Below are positions 33,993 to 42,366 of a stretch of 64,000 bases of DNA, piece after piece; the stretch's first letter is position 1; every line of letters begins with the position of its first letter. The position numbers and the translations under genes were made by a program. The notes beneath the pieces were generated by a model that was given only the letters and a program-made list of their open reading frames with translations, ran no database searches and was not told the DNA's origin. The stretch comes from Lachnospiraceae bacterium (lineage in GTDB: Bacteria > Bacillota > Clostridia > Lachnospirales > Lachnospiraceae). The stretch covers positions 1 to 64,000 of the forward strand of contig CAAFXE010000218.1 of assembly GCA_900766915.1 (NCBI GenBank), in the 5' to 3' direction.

Positions 33993-36900
33993 TTATTCCT
34001 CCTCTTTTTTCTTTTCTGGCATCACAGAAAGCGCTAACCATCCAAGAGTGGCAACTGCTGTAAGCACTGCACTCACCTGAACGGTTGTCTGAAGTGCTGT
34101 ATCCCACCATACCTGTACTTTTTCTGTAGAAACATTCAGGATTGCACTGTTTGCAAATGTATAAAGCTGATATTTTAAGTTTTCCCTTGCCTGTTCAACT
34201 AAAACTGCGTCATTTTTTACAGAATCTACAGAGATATATGGCCAAACGGAATCCACACCGCCTTCACCGAGGTTGATATGGTTATCGTCTCCGCCAAAAT
34301 CAGCTACCTGCGTAACCGTAGACATGATCATGGATTCCGGAGTGAAGTAATAAGCATTATTCATCATATCTGTAGAAACAACACCTGTGAATCCCCATTC
34401 TTCACGTAGAATGGTTTTGATCATTCCTACATGATGTGACGCATTTGTTGCTCCGATACGGTTAAATGCTACCATAACTGCAAGACCATTTCCATCTTCC
34501 AAACCGCCCTGGAAGCATCGAAGATCTGTTTCACGGAACTTCTGTTCATTCATGTATGCAGCAACACCGTTACGGTTATGCTCCTGATCGTTGAATCCGA
34601 TATGTTTTGGTCCGTTTAAGATACCTTTTTCACTGCATCCCATTAAAATTCCGCAGCCAATTCTGTTGGAAAGCATTGGGTCTTCTGAAATGTATTCGTA
34701 GTTACGTCCATTGTAAGGTGTTCTTCGCTGTGTAAGACCTGTGCCCCATAAGTCGTATCTCTCAAGCCAAAGACCGGAGTTTCCTTCTACTTTACCCCAT
34801 TCATAAGCAAGCTCAGGATTAAAGGAAGATCCTAATAATGTCTGGGAATGAATATTAAATTTATAAGTTTTTCCGGTTTCTTCGTCAGTATATCCGGTTG
34901 TAAATCCGTTTACACCTTCATTCTGAAGAACTACAGGGTTTTCCACATTTGTCAGCACATCTGAACGGCTTCCACCATGGATTACTGCACCTACCGCTTC
35001 ATCAATTGTAATGGAAGAAACAAGTGTATCCCAATATGGATCATCAATATTTGTCAACTGATCATACTGAATGTTTACACTGTCAAAGCGAACGCCCTGA
35101 TCTGTTCCTTCCTCTGCCGGATTGTCATTCTGAATCACATACTGCTGGCCACGAAGTGCCGCAATCCATTCTTCTGCTTTTGGACTATCTGCAAGTTTTA
35201 CAGTAATGTCTTTGTTGTAGTTGATTGGATAGGTTCCTTCCCAATCCTGTCTGGAGAGATAAGTAACTGTCTCTTCTCCTGTCCAGTAATTCAAATCAGC
35301 ATCATCTGCAACATTTGTAATTTTAGTACCATGATCTACAGAATAAGTTGTTGTATCCAGTGCTGTATTTTCATTCCATACCACAACGCTGCCCACTGCT
35401 TCTGCATCCATTCCATCTGCCACAGTTTTTCCCTGTGCTCCCAGGAAGTTATTGACAGCTTCATGTGCACCAGCTGCTGCAGTAAAGTAATAATCACCTG
35501 CATCTAAGATATATGTTTTTGCATTCTTATAATCATAGCTGGCAAGATATTTTGTAGGAACAGTAATGGTCACTTCTTCTGAAGCACCGGCTGCTACCTG
35601 AACCTTGGCAGAATTCAAGAACATAACTGCAGATTTTTCCACATTGTTCTCTCTGTCATAATCTGTATATGGCTGCTGTGTATAAAGCTGTGCCAGAAAA
35701 TATCCATCCTGATTGCTGTTATTCTTTACTTCGATTACCGCAGTAATATTTCCATCCGGTGTTTTATCTACATCAATGCTCTTAATATTCTGCTCGTAAT
35801 CAAGGTAAGAAAGGGTATGTCCAAAGGAGTAAATAACTTCTTTGTTATAATCCCATGTAGCCGCCTGGGTTGCACCTTTTGCAGACGCTGCATTGTAGGA
35901 AGGATTCATAATGGAGTCAAAATATCTTGTTTCAAAGTATTTATATCCTACATAGATTCCCTCTGCTTCAACAATATACTGTCCGGCACTATAAGTAGCA
36001 CTTCCACCACCGAAAGAACTGGCACTGCTGATATTGGAAATTTCCATTCCCGGATAACGTGAATCAAATCCATTTTCTGAATTTGCAGCTACAATATCTG
36101 CATCAGCATAGTAATCACCACCAAAGTTCTGCACTGCCGGAATGGATGCATTGTCTGCCACATAGGTATCCGGAAGAGCACCTGTAGCGTTCACTTTACC
36201 GGTAAGTACATTTGTAATACCAATACACTGATAATCATTTGGGCAACCGATATATGCAATCGCATCTACCTCATGTGCACCGCCTTCTGCGATATCTTTA
36301 ATAACCATCGTGTTTCCTGAGTTTAAAAGAACGACTACCTTGGAACAGGTCTCCTTAGCTGCATCTACAACTGCAAGTTCTTCTGCTGAGAGAGCTAAAG
36401 GATCCATACCGGTTTTTTCTCCAAGAGAATTTACAGCTGTTCCCGGTGCATAGGTATTAGATTCTCCGCCCGGACGTGCAAATACACAAATTGCTGTAGA
36501 ATCATTGTTAATCTGTGCTTTCCAATCTGCCGGTGCTCCAAATTCCACATATCTTTCAGGTGTAATCTCATTGATCACAAAATCTGTCATATCACCTACG
36601 GTAGTACTGTAGATATTATCATACACGATTGAAATCTGATCTGCTCCCGTCCATGGATTCTGAGTAACTTCTTCATGCTTATTTAAAAGTTTATCCAAAT
36701 AGAAGCTTTTCATTGTTTCATTTACTTTTACGCCATCATCTGTCAATGCCTGTAATAAATCCACAGCATCTTCATTACCGGCTTTTAAATCGCCACCGGC
36801 ATATGGATATGGCGCATAAGCTGCTAATCCAAAGAGTACAACTTCACTGGAATTCAGAGGAAGTGCATTGTTATCATTCTTCATAACAACAGTACCTTCT

Positions 36901-37142
36901 TCTCCTTCCCTGATTGCAATTGCTTTTGCAGCATCCATCATCTCGTCAATGGTTTCATAATCACTCTTAAATCGTGCGGACTCTTCATCACTGACTGTAA
37001 TGTAGCTTTGGGTTCCGAGGACATCATCTAAGTTTTTACGATATGCATCCGCAACACCTGTCCCTAATAAGGACAAAGTAAGTACGGAAGCCATGACAGA
37101 TGACATACCTCTCATAACAGGTAATATCTTTTTCGCCTTCAT
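33993..37142 (-). CDS. Membrane-anchored GH3 beta-glycosidase with permuted domains
   Basis: This is a 1049-residue secreted enzyme. A signal or anchor helix lies at about 13-33. The part resembling the GH3 C-terminal domain comes first (EGTVVMKNDNNALPL near residue 80), then a fibronectin-like region. The catalytic TIM-barrel part lies at the C-terminal side (about 700-960) with LNGPKHIGFNDQEHNRNG and GVVSTDMMN, where Asp925 is the expected nucleophile. This BA order is known from Ruminococcus and Butyrivibrio GH3 enzymes. A last helix (about 1015-1040) and a KKKEEE tail anchor it. The start at 37142 has GGAGGG upstream. Confidence 0.88.
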   Translation of the reverse strand: MKAKKILPVMRGMSSVMASVLTLSLLGTGVADAYRKNLDDVLGTQSYITVSDEESARFKSDYETIDEMMDAAKAIAIREGEEGTVVMKNDNNALPLNSSEVVLFGLAAYAPYPYAGGDLKAGNEDAVDLLQALTDDGVKVNETMKSFYLDKLLNKHEEVTQNPWTGADQISIVYDNIYSTTVGDMTDFVINEITPERYVEFGAPADWKAQINNDSTAICVFARPGGESNTYAPGTAVNSLGEKTGMDPLALSAEELAVVDAAKETCSKVVVLLNSGNTMVIKDIAEGGAHEVDAIAYIGCPNDYQCIGITNVLTGKVNATGALPDTYVADNASIPAVQNFGGDYYADADIVAANSENGFDSRYPGMEISNISSASSFGGGSATYSAGQYIVEAEGIYVGYKYFETRYFDSIMNPSYNAASAKGATQAATWDYNKEVIYSFGHTLSYLDYEQNIKSIDVDKTPDGNITAVIEVKNNSNQDGYFLAQLYTQQPYTDYDRENNVEKSAVMFLNSAKVQVAAGASEEVTITVPTKYLASYDYKNAKTYILDAGDYYFTAAAGAHEAVNNFLGAQGKTVADGMDAEAVGSVVVWNENTALDTTTYSVDHGTKITNVADDADLNYWTGEETVTYLSRQDWEGTYPINYNKDITVKLADSPKAEEWIAALRGQQYVIQNDNPAEEGTDQGVRFDSVNIQYDQLTNIDDPYWDTLVSSITIDEAVGAVIHGGSRSDVLTNVENPVVLQNEGVNGFTTGYTDEETGKTYKFNIHSQTLLGSSFNPELAYEWGKVEGNSGLWLERYDLWGTGLTQRRTPYNGRNYEYISEDPMLSNRIGCGILMGCSEKGILNGPKHIGFNDQEHNRNGVAAYMNEQKFRETDLRCFQGGLEDGNGLAVMVAFNRIGATNASHHVGMIKTILREEWGFTGVVSTDMMNNAYYFTPESMIMSTVTQVADFGGDDNHINLGEGGVDSVWPYISVDSVKNDAVLVEQARENLKYQLYTFANSAILNVSTEKVQVWWDTALQTTVQVSAVLTAVATLGWLALSVMPEKKKEEE

Positions 37143-37309
37143 AGCTTTTCCCTCCATTTTTTGGGGCTGTTTTTCTCCCCTTTGTTGAAATCATCCTAAC
37201 ATATTTTTTCAATTCGTCCGCATTTTAACGCAAACGGTACTATTTTCCACGTGATATGCTTATAAACTGACAAAAAAACACAATCATACACTACGCAGTT
37301 TGTCATTTA

Positions 37310-37339
37310 TTGACAAGTGCCGAAAAAAAATGCTACCAT
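37310..37339 (+). promoter_or_regulatory. Promoter of the MBOAT/SGNH cassette
   Basis: TTGACA (37310-37315) is perfect, and TACCAT (37334-37339) is a fair -10 at 18 bases. The first ATG follows at 37360. Confidence 0.55.
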
Positions 37340-37359
37340 CGTCAAAGGAGGGATTACCC

Positions 37360-39138
37360 ATGAGTAAAATCTTACGTTTCAGTACACTATCTTTTTTTCT
37401 GCTCCTTTTCCTGACAGGCTGTACCTCTTCCCGGAATTCCGAACGCACCTGTACGGTGATTTTTGAGGATCATCCATCCCTGTATTTTCCTCAACAGATT
37501 TACAACGTAACCCCTCAGGACGACTTGAGCATTTCCATAGGCCTGCCCCATGGGGAACGGATTTCTTCTGCAAATTATGAGGATTATACACTTTCTTCCA
37601 AGACCGGTGAGTCAGAAAACTATGATTACTATACGCTTACACTCCATAAGATCCGATATTCCGCGTTAGTTCGTCTCACTACTGCCCCTGTCTATACAAC
37701 GGCCTATTATGGAGCTGACGATTTGGAAGAGGTCATCACTGTTTCAGAGGAAAGCCCTCATCTCTTTTTTCATACCCTTCCTTATGAACAGCAATTTGAA
37801 AGAGATGGCTATGTTCCTATTGGATGGAATACGGCTCCCGATGGTTCCGGAACCGCTATCGGTTTTGGAAGTCGTTTTGACCGTCGAAACCTCCAACATC
37901 TGGATCTCTATGCTGAATGGGTTCCCTGTACACCTGCTGATCTTTTTGATTACCGGCAGGAAGGAAACGAAATCATCATCACCGGATATCATGGAAGTGG
38001 AGACCTGGTCATCCCTGCTTTTATCGACGGTTGTTTAGTAACCGCTATTGCCGAACATGCCTTTGAAAGCATTACTGCTGATTGTCTTGTTCTGCCCTGG
38101 TCCATAAAGACTGTTGCTGCAGGAGCATTTCATCAGATCACTGTCAAAGACTTTTATTTCTTTGATTGTATAGAACATATCCCCGAAGAAGCTTTTGAAA
38201 ATTACCAGATATCCCATTTACATATTTTGGCATCAAAGGATCCCGTATACAGCGGAAGTTATTTTGATACCCTGGCAGATAAAATAGACTATCTTGCTTC
38301 TTTAGACGGAAAGCGTAAAATCGTACTTCTCTGTGGTTCCAGTGCAAGATTTGGATTTGAAAGCCCACTGCTTGAAAACGCCTATCCCGATTATCATGTT
38401 GTGAATCTGGGTGTTTTCGCCTACTCCAATATGTTGCCTCAGGCGATGCTGGCTCTCTCTTATATGGAAGAAGGAGATATTCTGTTGAGTTCCCCTGAGT
38501 TTGATGCAATTTCACAGCAGTTTTGTGGACACACAGATCTCGACAAAGAAACCTTCTGTATGATGGAGTCCAACTACGACATGTTTGCACGTCTTGACTG
38601 CAGGCAATTCACCTCTGTTTTTTCTGCCTTTGAAAACTACAATCAAAGCAGGACCCGAATGAGCGCCCGCTCCTATCAGGAATCTCCTTCCTATTACGAT
38701 GAGGACGGACAGAAACTGCCCTCCCCTTCCTATAACCGCTGGGGGGACTATATTGTATATCGGGAAAATAACCTTTCCGAGAAAAATTTTGGTATCAAGC
38801 GGGCGTTTTACCATCCGGACTACTTTACAGAAATGGACATTCAGGGAATCAACGCTGTTTATGATTCCTTTGCCCAAAAGGGAATCACCGTCTATTTCAC
38901 TTATTCTCCAAGAAGTAAAAACAGTATTTCCGATGACAGCACACCTGCTTCTATGAAAATGCTGGAAGATCTCCTTAACAGCAAACTTCATGCAACGATC
39001 ATCTCTTCCATAGACGATTCTCTTTGGGAGCCTTTGTATTTTTATGGAACTGACAATCATTTGAGCACAGAAGGAGCCAATCTTCACACACAGAAAGTGA
39101 TTGAAGACTTACGCCCTTATTTGGAGGAATTACCATGA
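37360..39138 (+). CDS. Lipoprotein with InlB-like repeat, leucine-rich repeats and SGNH-like domain
   Basis: This is a 592-residue lipoprotein (lipobox LFLTGC, Cys21). After a beta-rich N-terminal part comes an InlB B-repeat-like unit (GYVPIGWNTAPDGSGTAIGF to LYAEW, about 145-190). BspA-type leucine-rich repeats follow (about 195-300), then an SGNH/DltD-like domain (about 320-585) with LCGSSARFGFES and the C-terminal DNHLSTEG. The start at 37360 has AAAGGAGGG upstream. It is the first gene of a four-gene unit ending in a second SGNH protein, and probably passes acyl groups to a surface polymer outside the cell. Confidence 0.75.
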   Translation: MSKILRFSTLSFFLLLFLTGCTSSRNSERTCTVIFEDHPSLYFPQQIYNVTPQDDLSISIGLPHGERISSANYEDYTLSSKTGESENYDYYTLTLHKIRYSALVRLTTAPVYTTAYYGADDLEEVITVSEESPHLFFHTLPYEQQFERDGYVPIGWNTAPDGSGTAIGFGSRFDRRNLQHLDLYAEWVPCTPADLFDYRQEGNEIIITGYHGSGDLVIPAFIDGCLVTAIAEHAFESITADCLVLPWSIKTVAAGAFHQITVKDFYFFDCIEHIPEEAFENYQISHLHILASKDPVYSGSYFDTLADKIDYLASLDGKRKIVLLCGSSARFGFESPLLENAYPDYHVVNLGVFAYSNMLPQAMLALSYMEEGDILLSSPEFDAISQQFCGHTDLDKETFCMMESNYDMFARLDCRQFTSVFSAFENYNQSRTRMSARSYQESPSYYDEDGQKLPSPSYNRWGDYIVYRENNLSEKNFGIKRAFYHPDYFTEMDIQGINAVYDSFAQKGITVYFTYSPRSKNSISDDSTPASMKMLEDLLNSKLHATIISSIDDSLWEPLYFYGTDNHLSTEGANLHTQKVIEDLRPYLEELP

Positions 39139-39380
39139 ATTTTATGAGTTTTCGACATCCTCTTCTAGTTTTTCACATTTTATGTACCACCTTGTCAATC
39201 ATACTTTCTGTAGTTTTGAGAAAGAGGATGCCCTATTTTATGATATTGTGCTGTTTTTTTTCTTCGGCATTACTGTTTTTCGGCCTTTATTATCAGGTTC
39301 CCTATAGTGAACTGTTGATGATACTTCTGATACAGGTACTTTTATGCTTCCTGTCCGGTTATAAGGGAGGATGGTTATGA
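39135..39380 (+). CDS. Small membrane protein in the acyltransferase cassette (81 aa)
   Basis: This is an 81-residue, very hydrophobic protein with two to three helices (FHILCTTLSIILSVVL, YFMILCCFFSSALLFFGLYY, ELLMILLIQVLLCFLSG). It overlaps the gene before it and the one after it by four bases each (ATGA), so translation is coupled across all three. GGAGG lies upstream. By position it recalls the tiny DltX-type proteins beside MBOAT acyltransferases, but there is no clear sequence match. Confidence 0.7.
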   Translation: MNFMSFRHPLLVFHILCTTLSIILSVVLRKRMPYFMILCCFFSSALLFFGLYYQVPYSELLMILLIQVLLCFLSGYKGGWL

Positions 39381-40837
39381 GTTTTACATCACTTGAATTT
39401 TATATTTTCCTTCCAACAGTGCTGATTATTTATCAGTTTCTTCCTTCTAGATACCGATACATCCACCTGTTGATCTCGTCTTACCTGTTTTATGCCTGCA
39501 ACAATGTACGTTTGCTTTTATTGATTGTGCTTACTACCCTTGTTACCTACCTTTGTGCCATCACTATGGAAAAGGTAAAAACAAAAGCCGGAAATAAAAT
39601 GGCTGTCCTGTGTGCACTGACCGTTTGCCTTGGAATTTTATGGATTTTTAAATATTTAAACTTTAGCTTAAACCTTGTTAGTTCATTGTCCGGACTTTTC
39701 GGGTTTCCTGTATCCTTCAGAAACTTCTCCATCATACTTCCTATGGGAATTTCGTTTTACGTTTTTCAGACAATGTCCTATACCCTGGATGTCTATCATG
39801 GAAAGATGAAAGCTGAGCGCCATCTTGGATATTATGCACTTTTCGTGGTCTTTTTCCCTCAGCTTGTAGCAGGACCAATTGAGCGGCCCGAAGATTTACT
39901 TCCTCAGCTGAAAAAAGCCTGCCCGATTCAGAAAAACAATCTTTTGGAAGGATTTTGTTATTTTATCCGTGGCTATGCCAAAAAAATCCTGATTGCTGAT
40001 TATGTGGCCGGATTTGTAGATACTGCTTACCAAAACATCGCTGCTGCCGGAGGTTCTGCTCTCTTTGCGGCTACGGTACTATTCGCAATTCAAATTTACT
40101 GTGACTTTTCCGGATATTCCGATATTGCACTTGGATGTGCAAGATTTCTTGGAATCAGACTGACAGAGAATTTCAAAAACCCTTACGCCGCAATATCCAT
40201 TCGGGATTTCTGGCACCGTTGGCATAGAAGTCTTACCCGTTGGTTTACTGACTATGTCTACATTCCTCTGGGTGGCAGCCGCCAGGGCCTTCTGAGACAC
40301 TGCAGAAATATTTTTCTGACCTTCCTCGTCAGTGGGCTATGGCATGGTGCAAATCTTACCTTCCTCTGCTGGGGAGGTATCCATGGTCTGTATCTGATGA
40401 TCGAAACACTTTGGAATCACAGAAAATGGCATCCAACATTCGGATCAAATAGGACTACAAAAAAATTTGTTGTTCCTCTTCAAAGAATCAGTACATTTTT
40501 CCTTGTATGCTTTGCATGGATCTTCTTTCGAAGTCCCTCTTTGACAGATGCACTTTTTATCATAGGTCAGATTATTTGCAACCCCTGTCTGAACCAACTG
40601 CTCCCGGCACTAGGTTTGACTCCTTCGAAGCTAGTTTTATTATGTTTGATACTTCTTACGCTTCCTGTTGTTGAGAATCTTCCTTCCATGATTTTAGCTC
40701 ATGATGAAGAACAGGCATTTCCAAAACAAAGTTTGAGAATGTGCCTCTACTTTTTGCTCATTCTTTGTATTTTTCTCTGTCGCTTTATGATCCTTACAGA
40801 ACGCGGCAGTACCAATTTTATTTACTTTCAATTTTAA
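39377..40837 (+). CDS. MBOAT-family O-acyltransferase (AlgI/DltB-like)
   Basis: This is a 486-residue membrane protein with about 11 helices. The family motifs are clear: FYIFLPTVLIIYQFLPSRYR at the start, MGISFYVFQTMSYTLDVY, FFPQLVAGPIERPEDLLPQL, DFWHRWHRSLTRWFTDYVYIPLGG and SGLWHGANLTF with the catalytic histidine. It moves an acyl group across the membrane to a surface sugar or polymer. The start at 39377 has AAGGGAGG upstream and overlaps the preceding stop. Flanking SGNH proteins are its likely partners, as AlgX/AlgJ or DltD are elsewhere. Confidence 0.93.
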   Translation: MSFTSLEFYIFLPTVLIIYQFLPSRYRYIHLLISSYLFYACNNVRLLLLIVLTTLVTYLCAITMEKVKTKAGNKMAVLCALTVCLGILWIFKYLNFSLNLVSSLSGLFGFPVSFRNFSIILPMGISFYVFQTMSYTLDVYHGKMKAERHLGYYALFVVFFPQLVAGPIERPEDLLPQLKKACPIQKNNLLEGFCYFIRGYAKKILIADYVAGFVDTAYQNIAAAGGSALFAATVLFAIQIYCDFSGYSDIALGCARFLGIRLTENFKNPYAAISIRDFWHRWHRSLTRWFTDYVYIPLGGSRQGLLRHCRNIFLTFLVSGLWHGANLTFLCWGGIHGLYLMIETLWNHRKWHPTFGSNRTTKKFVVPLQRISTFFLVCFAWIFFRSPSLTDALFIIGQIICNPCLNQLLPALGLTPSKLVLLCLILLTLPVVENLPSMILAHDEEQAFPKQSLRMCLYFLLILCIFLCRFMILTERGSTNFIYFQF

Positions 40838-40880
40838 CAGTAACCCTTTCTGAAAACTATAAATTGGGGAGACAAATTAT

Positions 40881-42311
40881 ATGAAACAGAAAATTTCTTT
40901 TCAAAATCATTTCATATTTCTGATTCCTATTTTACTTTTATGCCTGCTTGTCATACTCCTTCTCATTTGTGGTCTGGTTTTTCCACCCCAATATGGAGAT
41001 ACCTTTCTGGGAGAAATGAAGTATAAATATGAACGTCTTGTATCCACTGAGGGAAAGCGCATAGTTTTTGTAGGCGGAAGCAATATTCCTTTCGGGTTAA
41101 AAAGCAGCCTCGTTGAACAGGCTTTTCCTGAATATACCGTAGTAGACTTTGGAATGTATGCCGATATGGGAACTGTGATCATGCTGGATCTGGTAAAGAA
41201 GGAGATTCATGAAGGTGATATCTTTATTATTATGCCTGAACAGAATGCACAGACATTATCCTGTGACTTTTCGGGTGAAGATCTCTGGCAGGCTGCTGAC
41301 GGGGCATTTCATCTGTTGACATCAATTTCCGCAGAACGATACGAAAGACTTTTTGCAGCCTTCCCTGCATTTGCGGGAAAAAAACTCTCTTATGCAATCC
41401 ATGGAGCACCTTCTCCCGACGGAATCTACGCAAGAGCTTCCTTTGATGAATATGGAGATATCTCATACCGTGACAGAAATGCGAATATCATGGCAACACA
41501 ATACAATCCCAATGATCCCATTTCATTTTCCAGTACGATGATCTCAGAAGATTTTATCCTTGAGCTGAATGACTTTGCAAAAGAGATCACAGAAAAAGGG
41601 GCAGATGTTTATTATCATTTCCCGCCTATGAATGCAAAAGCGCTATCTACCGAAGCAACTACAGCACAGATTGATGCTTATTATGCTTTTTTAACCTCAA
41701 AAATAGATTTTCCCATTTTAGGGAATCCCCATCTTTGCCTCATGGAGCCCGGATGGTTTTATGATACGAATTATCACCTGAATGAGAGTGGTTCCATTGT
41801 CTTTACCGCACAGCTTATAGATGATCTGAAACTCCTCTTTGGGGATACCTCCCGTATGGAGCTTTCCCTTCCTGCTATACCGGATCAAAAAGCACTTTCC
41901 ATAGACGGTGATGATTCTTGTACAGATTGTTTTACATATCTCCATAAAGATTGTGGTTATCTTATTGATCATTTAACAGAAAAAGGAAAACAGTGTTCTT
42001 CCCTCATTCTTCCGACCAAATATAAGGGAGAGCCTGTGATCGGACTGTCCAAAACACTTTTTGTCAATGATACATTCCTTGAGGAACTGATTGTTCAGCC
42101 TAATATTGGAATCCTATATGATGGGATGTTTCAAGGCTGCACAAATTTTAAAAAGCTTATTCTCACAGGTGATTCTCCATCCGTTTACACCGTCGGAGAG
42201 CACTTGCAGGAGGGGGCTGAGTTTTTGATCAGTATACCCGAAGATGTTTTCGATGATTATTGCCGTCACTATACCTGGCATATCTACAGCCCGTATTTCA
42301 TTTCCGAATAA
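40881..42311 (+). CDS. Membrane-anchored SGNH-like protein with C-terminal leucine-rich repeats
   Basis: This is a 476-residue protein with one N-terminal membrane helix (about 11-34). The SGNH/DltD-like domain (about 55-315) shows FVGGSNIPFGLKSSLVEQAF and the C-terminal YHLNESGS, matching GSS and NHLSTEG of the lipoprotein at the start of the unit. A BspA-type leucine-rich repeat segment (about 360-470) ends the protein. The two are paralogues with reversed order of the repeat and SGNH parts. It likely completes acyl transfer outside the cell. Confidence 0.75.
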   Translation: MKQKISFQNHFIFLIPILLLCLLVILLLICGLVFPPQYGDTFLGEMKYKYERLVSTEGKRIVFVGGSNIPFGLKSSLVEQAFPEYTVVDFGMYADMGTVIMLDLVKKEIHEGDIFIIMPEQNAQTLSCDFSGEDLWQAADGAFHLLTSISAERYERLFAAFPAFAGKKLSYAIHGAPSPDGIYARASFDEYGDISYRDRNANIMATQYNPNDPISFSSTMISEDFILELNDFAKEITEKGADVYYHFPPMNAKALSTEATTAQIDAYYAFLTSKIDFPILGNPHLCLMEPGWFYDTNYHLNESGSIVFTAQLIDDLKLLFGDTSRMELSLPAIPDQKALSIDGDDSCTDCFTYLHKDCGYLIDHLTEKGKQCSSLILPTKYKGEPVIGLSKTLFVNDTFLEELIVQPNIGILYDGMFQGCTNFKKLILTGDSPSVYTVGEHLQEGAEFLISIPEDVFDDYCRHYTWHIYSPYFISE

Positions 42312-42318
42312 TGTCCAA

Positions 42319-42352
42319 GGGGCGAAGAAAAAACACTATTTTTCTTCGCCCC
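42319..42352. terminator. Bidirectional terminator
   Basis: Perfect 14-base arms (42319-42332 and 42339-42352) are GC-rich at the base and end in an A/T run on each side of a six-base loop. It separates the convergent acyltransferase cassette and GH78 gene. Confidence 0.85.
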
Positions 42353-42366
42353 TGTTTCTATATCAT

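Noticed and set aside
39135..39380. DltX homologue
   Set aside because: Position and size are similar, but no DltX sequence motif is visible, so only a descriptive call is given.
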